In this document: one piece after another, positions 37,544-46,700 of the stretch
Layout: every line of letters begins with the position of its first letter
How positions within the stretch are numbered: position 1 is the first letter of the stretch
Source of the DNA: CAISIP01 sp965278985
GTDB taxonomy: Bacteria > Pseudomonadota > Gammaproteobacteria > Burkholderiales > Burkholderiaceae_C
NCBI GenBank assembly: GCA_965278985.1
Contig: OZ257131.1
Coordinates: 6,634,001-6,698,000, forward strand
Length of the DNA: 64,000 nucleotides
Direction: 5' to 3'
Position numbers and translations under genes: made by a program
Notes under the pieces: model-generated
What the model was told of the DNA's origin: nothing
Seen by the model: the letters and a program-made list of their open reading frames with translations, nothing else
The model's database searches: none

Positions 37544-39510
37544 ATGGTGTTGCCTGCGAATGCCAGCAGCGTATCGAGCTGGCGATCCTGCTGGAGAGTG
37601 TCCCGGCGCGTGCGTGCGTGGATGCTTTCCGCGCGCCGCTGGGCGGCGCGGCGCGCGCGCTCCACCAGCAGCACGGACGTGGCGCCCGCGGCGGCGCCGC
37701 GCAGTCGGTGGTAGAGCGCGCCGCCGTGGTCGCGCAGCAGCGCGTCGTCCAGCGCGACGATGGTGATGGTGCTGCCGGGGTCGCCCTGGCGTGCGCAGCG
37801 GCCCACCAGCTGGCGGTCGATGCGTGGCGAGTCGTGGTATTCGGTGAGGATCACGTGCAGCCCGCCTGCCGCCGCCACACCCTCGCCCAGGTGGATGTCG
37901 GTGCCGCGCCCCGCCATGTTGGTGGCCACCGTGACCGTGCCGGGCGCGCCGGCCCGCGCGACGATGGCCGCCTCCTCGGCATCCTGGCGTGCGTTGAGCA
38001 CCGCGTGGGCGATGCCTGCCGCGTGCAGCGCCGCCGCCAGCCGCTCCGACGCCTCCAGGGACCGTGTGCCGATCAGCACCGGCCGGCCCCGTGCCTGCAT
38101 GCGCAGCACCTCGGCGCCCACGCGCTGCCATTTGGCCGCCTCGTCGGTGCAGCAGACGGTTGGCTCGCAGATGCGCAGGCTGGCGCGGTGCGTGGGGATG
38201 GCCACGGTCTCCAGGTGGTAGACCGACCACATCTCTGCGCGCACCTCGCGGGCCGTGCCGGTCATGCCCGCCAGGCGCAGGTAGCGGCGGAAATAGCGCT
38301 GGTAGGTGATGCGGGCCAGCGTGTGGTTGTATTCGGACAGCGCACAGCCTTCCTTGGTCTCGATCAGCTGGTGCAGCCCCTGCTCCCAGGTGCGGCCCTC
38401 CAGCACGCGGCCGGTGTACTCGTCGATGATGTGGACCTTGCCCTCGGCCACGAGGTACTGGTGGTCGCGCACGAACAGCAGCAGTGCACGCAGGGCCTGG
38501 GCCACGAGGTGTTCGCGTGCGTGGGCCGAGGCCCAGTCGACGCCGAGTGCCTCGCACAGCGTGGCCAGCCTGGCGCGCCCGGCATGCGTCAGGTGCAGTT
38601 CGCGGCGCGCGGGATCGCGCTCGTAGTCCTGGCCATCACCTTGGAGCTGCCCGGCCAGCGCCAGCGCCTGGGCGTAGACGGCGCCGTCTCCCGCGCTCTT
38701 GCCCTTCTCAGCCAGGATCAGCGGGGTGCGGGCCTCGTCGATCAGCACGCTGTCGGCCTCGTCGACGATGGCGAAATGCAAACCGCGCAGCAGCAGCGCG
38801 CGCCGCTGCGCCGGGTTCACATGGTTGCGCACCCGCGCCTGCGCACGGCTCACGCGGCCCCCCACGGCCACGCGGTCCTTGAGGTAGTCGAAGACCAGCT
38901 CCTTGTTGGTGCAGTAGGTGATGTCGCACGCGTAGGCAGCGGCACGTGCGTCCAGGTCCATCCCTGAGACGATGGTGCCGGTGCGCAGGCCGAACCAGGC
39001 GAACAGCGCGCCCATCTCCTGCGCATCGCGCTCGGCCAGGTAGTCGTTGACGGTGACCACGTGCACCGGCACGCGCGCCATGCCGGCGATGCAGGCGGCC
39101 AGCGCCGCGGTGAGCGTCTTGCCTTCACCGGTCTGCATCTCGGCCAGCTTGCCCGCGAACAGGGCCGCGGCGCCCATCAGCTGCACGTCGTAGGGCCGTT
39201 TGCCCAGGCTGCGCATGCAGGCCTCGCGCACCAGCGCGAAGGCGCGGGCCATCTCAGCGGCGTCCTGCGCATAGGCGGCGCGCGCCACGCCGCGCATCTG
39301 CTGGCGCAGCGCATCGTCGGCCAGCCCGCGCACCGCGTCTTCCAGGCGGGTGGCCGCATCGGCCACGCTGCGCAGGTGCCGGCCGAAGGGTCGCAGGCGG
39401 TGCCACAGCTGCCCGCCCCAGCGGCGGGCCCAGGCGTCGAGGGCCTGCTCGCGGGCTTCTTCGCGTTCGGCGTAGGCGCTGTGCGCCATGGGGATCGTGG
39501 CCGTGCCCAT
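37540..39510 (-). CDS. SecA-like ATPase (short paralogue)
   Basis: 656 residues from the ATG at 39510 (a GTG at 39516 is the alternative), against about 900 for housekeeping SecA. Present: Walker A MQTGEGKT (near 125-132), VTVNDYLAERD, DEADSVLIDEARTP, the preprotein-binding insertion, EYTGRVLEGR, LAGMTGTA, ATNMAGRGTDI and the GRCARQGDPGS motif (SecA: GRSGRQGD). It ends after the second motor domain, so the helical scaffold/wing and the zinc-binding tail are missing. It likely drives translocation of one client, the giant protein, in place of the general SecA. Confidence 0.85.
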   Translation of the reverse strand: MGTATIPMAHSAYAEREEAREQALDAWARRWGGQLWHRLRPFGRHLRSVADAATRLEDAVRGLADDALRQQMRGVARAAYAQDAAEMARAFALVREACMRSLGKRPYDVQLMGAAALFAGKLAEMQTGEGKTLTAALAACIAGMARVPVHVVTVNDYLAERDAQEMGALFAWFGLRTGTIVSGMDLDARAAAYACDITYCTNKELVFDYLKDRVAVGGRVSRAQARVRNHVNPAQRRALLLRGLHFAIVDEADSVLIDEARTPLILAEKGKSAGDGAVYAQALALAGQLQGDGQDYERDPARRELHLTHAGRARLATLCEALGVDWASAHAREHLVAQALRALLLFVRDHQYLVAEGKVHIIDEYTGRVLEGRTWEQGLHQLIETKEGCALSEYNHTLARITYQRYFRRYLRLAGMTGTAREVRAEMWSVYHLETVAIPTHRASLRICEPTVCCTDEAAKWQRVGAEVLRMQARGRPVLIGTRSLEASERLAAALHAAGIAHAVLNARQDAEEAAIVARAGAPGTVTVATNMAGRGTDIHLGEGVAAAGGLHVILTEYHDSPRIDRQLVGRCARQGDPGSTITIVALDDALLRDHGGALYHRLRGAAAGATSVLLVERARRAAQRRAESIHARTRRDTLQQDRQLDTLLAFAGNTI

Positions 39511-39516
39511 CGCCAC

Positions 39517-41739
39517 TCAGAACTGGAACTGCGAGAGGAAGAGGCGGCGCAGCCCCTGCCACCAGCGCACGCCGATGGGCTCGGCCGGGTGGGCGAAGCG
39601 CACGAACACGCGGCTGCCGATGAACTCCGTACGCACCTCGGGCGGCAGCGCAATCTCGAACTCGAACAGCGACTCCAGCGACTGCGTGCCCTTGTCGTGG
39701 CGCGGGTCCGTGGCGATGCTGCCGCCGCCGCCCTGGCCGAGCGCGGCGCTGGGCAGCGCCTTGCCGGCCTTGGGCACGTTGCGCATCAGGCGCGCGGGCA
39801 GCACCTGCTCCATCTGCTGCGGCAGGCGGATCTCCACGCCGCGCGTGGCCAGGCGCACCAGGTCCGCCTGGTCCTGGCGCACGGGCACGCGCACCAGCGG
39901 CACGTAGTCACCGACCACGTAGGCCAGGATGTCGCCCTTCTTCACGAAGCGGCCGGGCATGTCCTGCGGGCGGTCCATCAGCAGCATGCCGCCGGCACGT
40001 GCACGCGTGGAGAGCTGCGACGACTCCTCCAGCAGCCGGTCGAGCGCGGCCTGCTCCTGGCGGATTTCCTCGGCGAGTTGTCCCGCGCGGGCAGGGTTCA
40101 GGCCCCAGGCGGCGTCATGGCGTGCACGGGTTTCCTCCAACCGCGCCTCCTGCACCGCGATGCGCGAGACCAGCTCTGCATCATGGCTCTGCAGCACGAG
40201 GTCGCCGGGCTGCACCTGCGTGCGCGGTGCGCGTTCCACCGAGTCCACGAAACCGTTCGCACCGGCCCGCAGGATCGCCTGCTCGGGCAACCAGACAACG
40301 CCCTCGGCCTCGGTGTGCCGCGGCAGCGGCACGGCGAAGAGCAGCAGGCCCAGCAGTATTCCCGTGCCCGCCAGCACGGCGCGCACGCGCTGCGTGCGCG
40401 CCGCATACTGCGGTGCGGTGAAGACGGCCTTCACGCCCTTGTACACAGGCACGCCGAGGCTCGCGACCAGTCCCCACAGTGCGAGCAGCACGCCGAGGAA
40501 GAAGTACTGCTGCGCCACGAAGACCGAGATGCCGAACAGCACGAACATGCGGTAGGCGAAGGCCAGCGGCGCATAGGCCACGAACCAGCGGCGTTCGCCA
40601 TCGGTGGAGGGCGGGGCTTCGGCCTGCCCCACGCCGAAGACGTAGCGCTCCGCGAGGTACTGCCAGTACTTGTTGGCGCGCGTGCCGAGGTTCGGTATCT
40701 CCAGCGCGTCCGACAGGATGTAGTAGCCGTCGTAACGCAGCAGCGGGTTGGCGTTGAACAGCAGCGTCGTGATGCTGGCCAGCACGATGGTGTTGTAGAC
40801 CAGCGAGCGCAGCAGGCCCGGCTCCAGCAGGATCCACAGGTAGAACGCGACCGCGGCAACGAAGAGCTCGGTCAGCATCCCTGCGGCGCCCACCAGCATG
40901 CGGTCGGTCTTCTTGACGAAGGCGGAAGAGCTGGAGGCTTCCACGTAGGGGATGGGGAAGAACACCAGCAGCATCACGCCCATCTCGTGCACCTCGCCGC
41001 CGCGGGCGCGCACGGCCAGGCCGTGGCCCATCTCGTGTAGGAACTTCAGGAGCGGAAACACCACCGCCATGACCAGCAGGTTGCCGGCCGACAGCATCTG
41101 CTCGCCGAAGTTCTGCGTCAGGTCAGGCCAGTAGGGCAGGGCAAGCAACAGCGCAGGCAGCACCACCGCCAGCCAGACGACCAGCCCCAGCCTGCCCGTG
41201 AAGGGCCGCAGGCCGTGCGCCAGGCGCCGCAGCACCGCGTCCGGGTCCCACAGCGGGAACCGCAGCGAGATCGGGTTCATGAAGCGGCCCATGAGCTTGC
41301 GCCGCCGCTCCTTGGTGTGCCGCTCGAACAGCTCGGCCACGTCGGGGTTGACGTCGCACTGCACGAGGTCGGCGCCGTGCAGCTGGCCCAGCAGGCGGAT
41401 CACCTCTTCCTGCGCGGGCGTGTCCTCGGCCAGGTGGGCCGTGAGGCGCCGCCAGATCGCGGCCATATCGTGGCGCCCGTCCATGAGGTGGATCACACGG
41501 TAGGCCGCCGGGTTGAAGCGGTGGTATTTGCCGGCGAACCGGTCTTCCATGACGAACCACACCTCGCCGCGGTAGGCATGGCGGTGGATGTGCACATGGC
41601 CGCGCAGCCGCGGGCGCAGGCCCTCGACCCGGTACCAGTTGGTGGATAGCAGGGCCGTGGGAGATGCCGCCGCCTCGCTGGCGGCGGTGGCCGACGCCGT
41701 GGTGTGTGCCGGGCCCGTTGCGTCGGACGCGATGCTCAC
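39517..41739 (-). CDS. RRE-like/M50-type metalloprotease/HlyD fusion
   Basis: 740 residues from a GTG that overlaps the upstream stop (GTGA). Three parts: (1) residues about 36-128, a PqqD/RRE-like domain (YRGEVWFVMEDRFAGKYHRFN, VIHLMDGRHDMAAIW, IRLLGQLHGADLVQ); (2) an integral-membrane M50-type site-2 protease with HEMGH (His235-His239) and the NPLLRYDG motif (Asp337), in a bundle of about ten helices; (3) a C-terminal HlyD-like adaptor with a lipoyl-type half (AILRAGANGFVDSVE, TQVQPGDLVLQ), a coiled hairpin and a second half. The metal-site motifs look intact. Probably it recognises and cleaves or releases the client. Confidence 0.85.
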   Translation of the reverse strand: MSIASDATGPAHTTASATAASEAAASPTALLSTNWYRVEGLRPRLRGHVHIHRHAYRGEVWFVMEDRFAGKYHRFNPAAYRVIHLMDGRHDMAAIWRRLTAHLAEDTPAQEEVIRLLGQLHGADLVQCDVNPDVAELFERHTKERRRKLMGRFMNPISLRFPLWDPDAVLRRLAHGLRPFTGRLGLVVWLAVVLPALLLALPYWPDLTQNFGEQMLSAGNLLVMAVVFPLLKFLHEMGHGLAVRARGGEVHEMGVMLLVFFPIPYVEASSSSAFVKKTDRMLVGAAGMLTELFVAAVAFYLWILLEPGLLRSLVYNTIVLASITTLLFNANPLLRYDGYYILSDALEIPNLGTRANKYWQYLAERYVFGVGQAEAPPSTDGERRWFVAYAPLAFAYRMFVLFGISVFVAQQYFFLGVLLALWGLVASLGVPVYKGVKAVFTAPQYAARTQRVRAVLAGTGILLGLLLFAVPLPRHTEAEGVVWLPEQAILRAGANGFVDSVERAPRTQVQPGDLVLQSHDAELVSRIAVQEARLEETRARHDAAWGLNPARAGQLAEEIRQEQAALDRLLEESSQLSTRARAGGMLLMDRPQDMPGRFVKKGDILAYVVGDYVPLVRVPVRQDQADLVRLATRGVEIRLPQQMEQVLPARLMRNVPKAGKALPSAALGQGGGGSIATDPRHDKGTQSLESLFEFEIALPPEVRTEFIGSRVFVRFAHPAEPIGVRWWQGLRRLFLSQFQF

Positions 41740-43613
41740 GGCAGCCACTCCCAGCGCTTGAGCCGCAGCCAGTCGGTGAAGCGGTGCGTCCAGATCCACA
41801 GCAGGCTGCGTTCGCCGGCCTCGACCTTGGCCACACCCTCCATGCCCGGGCGCATCTGGGCGAAGGCTGCCGCATCCTGCTGCGGGGCGAGCTCGGCCTC
41901 GACGCGGAAGTAGTTGCGGCCTTCCTCGGGGATGGAGACCGGCGTGATGCGGCGCACGTGCAGCGGCCGCGCTGCCCCGGGCACGCTGGTGAGCACCAGT
42001 TCGCCCGGTGCGCCGGTGCGCAGGTGGGCGATGTCCCGCTCATCCACCTTGAGGGTCACGCGCCAGGTGTCCAGGGGGGCGATCTCGAACAGCACCTTGC
42101 CCTGTTCCACGGGAGAGCCCAGCTCCTGCGACAGATCGCCCCGCACCACCACGCCGTCGAAAGGCGCGGTGAGCTGCACCCGCGAGAGTTTTTCCACCGC
42201 GAGGTCGCGCTGGGCACGCGCCTGGTTGGCCTGCGCGGAGGCCAGGCGCATCGCCACGCGGTCGGCCTTGGCCATGGCCTCGCGCTCCTTGCGCACGGCC
42301 ACCTCCAGTTCGGACTCCCAGCGCACGCGCTCGAGCTGCAGGTCCTTGTCCTCCAGCACGGCCAGAACCTGCCCCTGGTGCACGATGTCGCCGGCGCGCG
42401 CCGGCGCCTCGCGCACGTAGCCCTGGAACGGCGCGGCCACCACGCGCTGGATGGCGCCTTCGATCACGGCCCGCGACGACACGCGGTACTGCGCGGGGTA
42501 CCACGCGAGCAAAGCCACCACCGTGGCGGCGGCCACGATCAGCAACTTGAGGCCCGGGCGCGAGGTGTCGGTGAAGCGCTGCAGCAGCCGCCCGGAGCGT
42601 TGGCGCGCGTGGCGCCACAGGCCCTGGTCGGCCGTGCGCTGCAGCGCCAGCACGGGTGCCAGGCTCAGCGCCAGGGTTTCGAGTGCGTCGATGTCCTCCG
42701 GCGTGAAGGGCGCTTCGCGCTCCAGCATCCACACGCCCGTGATGTCGCCTTGCGCCTCCAGGGGCAGGGCGCACACGCAGGGCGTGCCGGCCTCGGCGGC
42801 GTAGCGGCGCAGCGCGGAGGTGATCAGCGTGCCGCCGTCCTCCGGCTCCGGCAGGACCAGCGTGGCCCGCTGGTCGAAGGCTTCGTTCATGGCCAGTGCC
42901 GCGAGGTTGGCGAGGTTGGTCTTCTCGTCGAAGTTGGCCGAATGCGACACCACGGCCACCTGCACCGTGCGGCCCTTCTCCAGGCCGAGCTGTACGCGGT
43001 GGCAGCCGAAACGCTGCGCGAGCTGGTTGACCGTGGTCAGTGCGGACTGGTGGAAATCGGCCTCGGACAGCGCAGCCAGCGACAGGTCGAACAGCACATG
43101 CGAGCGTTCCAGCCGCTGCGCCTGCTGCCGCAGCAGGTCGCGGTCGTGCAGGTCCACCAGCCAGCCCGCGCCCCAGTGCAGCATGCGCATCGCCTGCTGC
43201 GGAGGGGCGTGCCCGGTGCCAGGCAGGTCCACCACGACGGCGCCGAACAGCGTGTCCTTGCCTTCGAGGGGATAGGCGAAGCGGCTGTTGCCCGCGCCAC
43301 CCGCTCCCCCCGCGTCACCCGCATGCTGCAACACCCCCTGCCGCTTGACGAGGGCCTCCTGGGCGATGTCGCCGAGGTAGTTCAGGTCCCGGCCCGCGGG
43401 CCACATCGCGGCGGGGGCGAAGCTGCCGTCGGGCTGCTGCATGAGCAGGAGCGCCGCGTGCACGCCGGGCAGCATCGTGCACAGCACGGACAGCCAGGCA
43501 TGGCACAGCTGCTCCGCGTTGCCCGCCTGCGCCAGTGCGGCCCAGGGGGCATCGGGGTCACCCGGGGGGTGGGGTTCGGCAAGGCCGGATCGCGACGCGT
43601 GGGTGTCGGGCAT
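41736..43613 (-). CDS. GAF-domain/HlyD-type adaptor fusion
   Basis: 625 residues. Residues about 20-165 and 170-330 form two GAF-like cytoplasmic domains (AALLLMQQPDGSF; GCHRVQLGLEKG and TPCVCALPLEAQGDITGVWMLE). One membrane helix follows (LKLLIVAAATVVALLAWY, about 372-390), then the periplasmic adaptor: VVAAPFQGYVREAPARAGDIVHQGQVLAVLED, a helical hairpin, and VQLTAPFDGVVVRGDLS, TWRVTLKVDERD. It lies 104 nt after the giant gene. A sensory domain on the cytoplasmic side of an adaptor is unusual and may let a signal open the export system. Confidence 0.85.
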   Translation of the reverse strand: MPDTHASRSGLAEPHPPGDPDAPWAALAQAGNAEQLCHAWLSVLCTMLPGVHAALLLMQQPDGSFAPAAMWPAGRDLNYLGDIAQEALVKRQGVLQHAGDAGGAGGAGNSRFAYPLEGKDTLFGAVVVDLPGTGHAPPQQAMRMLHWGAGWLVDLHDRDLLRQQAQRLERSHVLFDLSLAALSEADFHQSALTTVNQLAQRFGCHRVQLGLEKGRTVQVAVVSHSANFDEKTNLANLAALAMNEAFDQRATLVLPEPEDGGTLITSALRRYAAEAGTPCVCALPLEAQGDITGVWMLEREAPFTPEDIDALETLALSLAPVLALQRTADQGLWRHARQRSGRLLQRFTDTSRPGLKLLIVAAATVVALLAWYPAQYRVSSRAVIEGAIQRVVAAPFQGYVREAPARAGDIVHQGQVLAVLEDKDLQLERVRWESELEVAVRKEREAMAKADRVAMRLASAQANQARAQRDLAVEKLSRVQLTAPFDGVVVRGDLSQELGSPVEQGKVLFEIAPLDTWRVTLKVDERDIAHLRTGAPGELVLTSVPGAARPLHVRRITPVSIPEEGRNYFRVEAELAPQQDAAAFAQMRPGMEGVAKVEAGERSLLWIWTHRFTDWLRLKRWEWLP

Positions 43614-43717
43614 GGGTTCCAGGGGGAGGCAGCATGGCGGGCGTGTGGTGCGGCGATGCTACGACGGCGGGCCCTCCCCGGTCGGTGTGAACGGCGCGCT
43701 GCCCAACGGTGCCATGG

Positions 43718-46700
43718 CTAGCGTCGCGATCCTCCCGTGCCGCGCAGCAGGGTCGATGCCGTGGCTGCCGCCTGTGAGGCCGGCAGCGTGATCGGCGTGA
43801 ACGCCGGCACGCTGGTGCTCTCCCCCTTGGGGCAGACCCAGTCCGCGACCCAGTCGGCCGTGGTGCGGATGGGGGTTGCGGCCATGGAGGACGGCGTATC
43901 CCAGAGGATTGCGACGGTGCGCGCGGCGCTGGGGGCGGGCGGCGTGGCCGTTGTGACCGCCACGCTTTCCGTGTTGGCGAAGCTGACGCCCTGCGCCATG
44001 CCCAGGCCTGTGATGCGGTTCGTGGTCTGCGTGAAGGGCAGGGCCGCAGTGTTGCCCGAATCGTCCACGCGCAGCGTGTCCGTGCCGGCTTCGCCGTCCA
44101 CGGTGATGGGGCCGGCGAGGTTGCGGGCGACGCCGCCGGTGGTGGTGGGGGCGAGGCTGCCGAGGTTCACGGCGTCGTCGCCGGCACCCGCCAGGATGCC
44201 CAGGGCCGCCTGCGAGGCGCGCACGTTGATGGTGTCGTTGCCGGCACCGGTGCCGATGGTCAATGCGCCGGCGTTCGCGCCCGTCATGTTGACGATGTCG
44301 TTGGCCGCACCGGTGTCCACCCATGTCTCGCCGGCAGGGGTGCCGGTGATGGCGACGGTGTCCGCACCGGTGCCGAGCTTGAGCGCCAGCTGCTCGATGC
44401 CGGCGTAGTCCACGCCCTGGCCCATGCCGAAGCCCGTGATGCTGGTGTTGCCCAGCGTGCCGCTGTTGGCGATGGTGTCACCGGTGTCGTCCAGGAACAG
44501 CAGGTCGAAGCCGCCATCGCCCTGCACGCTGATGCGGCCGCCGATCGCGTTGAGCGTGCCGCCCGTGGCGCGGCCGGGGCCGACCGGGGCGGTGGTGCCA
44601 CCCGAGCCGCGGCCCGGTGTGCTGAGGGTCACCGTGTCGTCGCCCGCGCCCGTGCGGATGGCCACGGCTCCTGCAGCGGCACGCAGGGCGATGACGTCCG
44701 CGCCGTCGCCGGTGGCCAGGTCCAGCGCGCCCACCGTGGTCACGATGGTCACGTTGTCGGCGCCCGCACCGGTGTCGATCTCGGTGCGGTGGGCCGGCGT
44801 GGTGTTCACCGTCAAGGTGTCGGCCCCGCTGCCCAGGCTCAGTCGCAGCAGTGCGAGGTTCGAGAAGGTGGTGGTTCCCGTGCCGAAGCCGCTGGCGTTG
44901 CCGGCGTTGAGCGTCACGCGCATGGCGTCGGTCTGGGGCCGGCCGTCCAGGTGCAGGCTGTTGGCGCCCGTGCCGCCGTCGTAGCTGAATGCCCCCGTGG
45001 TGCCACGCAGCGCAAGGCTGTCGGCCCCTGCGCCGGCCTGGATGCTGGTGCTGCCGGCGTGGGTGCCCGTCACGTCCAGCACATCGTCGCCCGCGCCCAG
45101 CACCAGGCTGAAGGCCTCCAAGCTGCCATATCCGATGCTGGAGGCGGTGGGCAGGCCCAGGCCCGTGACACGGGTGGCCGAGAGGCTGCCCGTGCGGGCA
45201 GTGGTGCTGCCATCGTCGGCCAGCACGCGCAGGCTGTCGTTGCCCGCGTCGCCTTCCACGGTGACGACGCCCGCCAGGCTGCGCAGGCCCGTGCCGGCAG
45301 CGCCCATGGTGATCTGGTCGTCGTCCGCACCACCGCGCACAGTGATCGGCCCGCCGCTGGCGGCGATGCGCAGCTGGTCGTTGCCCGCAGCGCCCTGGAT
45401 CTCCAGTGCGCCGGTGCTGCCCAGCACGTCCACGATGTCCGCTCCAGCGCCGGTGTCCACCACCGTGCTGCCCGCGTGGGTGCCGCGCACCGTGAGAGTG
45501 TCCACACCGCTGCCCAGCAGCGCGGACAAGGTTTCGAAGCCGGCATACCCCACGTCGGCACCCAGCCCCATGCCGCGCAGCGTGCTGGCCGTGATCTCGC
45601 CGCTGCTGCCCATGGTCTGACTGCGGGTGTCCAGCGTGAGCTGGTCGTTGCCGGTGCCGCCGTCGATGCCCAGCATGGCAGCGATGGCCGAGGCCGGCGC
45701 GGTGTCGCCCAGCGTCACGCGGTCGTCCCCACCGCCTGTGGAGAGCAGCGTGGGCACGGTGGTGCCCAGCACGCTCACCCGGTCCGCACCGCTGCCCAGC
45801 TGGACCGCGATGCCTTCCATGCGGGTGTGCGCAATGCCGCCCACCATGCCCAGGCCGTCGATGCGCGCGGCGGCGATCTGCAGGGTCTGCGCCGTGGTCA
45901 TGCCGCGGGCATCCACCAGCAGGGCGTCGATGCCCGGTGCACCGTCGAGGGTGATCGCGCCGCGGATGCGCGCGCTGTCGTCCAGCACCACCGCGGCGGT
46001 GTTGATGCCCGAGCCCAGTGTGGCGCTCAGCGTGCCCGTGGTGCCGAGTACGCGCAGCGTGTCAAAGCCGTCGCCCAGGTCCAGCTGGGTGCTGCCGGCA
46101 TGCGTGGCCTGCACCGTCACGGTGTCGACACCGCCCAGGGTGCGCAGCGCCAGCGACGCCAGGCCTTGATATGCGATGTCCAGGGTGTCCAGCGCGAGGG
46201 TGTCGGCGCCCAGCACGGCCGTGTCGTTGCCCGCGCCCAGGGCTATGGCCAGGCTGTTGCTGCCGGCGCCGCCATTCACGCGCAGGTGGCGGACCCCCAC
46301 CGTGGGGGTGTCGATGGCCAGGGTTTCATCGCCCGTGCCGCCGCGCAGGTCCAGCGTGTCCAGGCCGCTGTAACGCAGCTGCGCCAGGCCCCCCACGTTG
46401 GTCACGCGGGCGTTGGCTGCCCCTGCCAGGCGTGCGCCGGTGTCCGTGCCTTGCACCACCAGCGTGTCCTGCTGGCCGCCGGCTGTGAGCTCCATGTCCA
46501 GCGCCTGGGCGCCGAAGCGTTGCACGGTCACCGTGTCATCGCCTGTGCCTGTGTCCAGGCGCAGGGCTGTGCTGCCCAGGCCGCCGTCGGTGACGGTCAC
46601 GCTGTCGTTGCCGCCCCCGGTGGCGACGCGCAGGGTCTCGATGCCGCTGTAGCCCGCCACCGGCGTGCTGCCGTCGCTGGCCAGCGCGCCGGCGCCCAGC

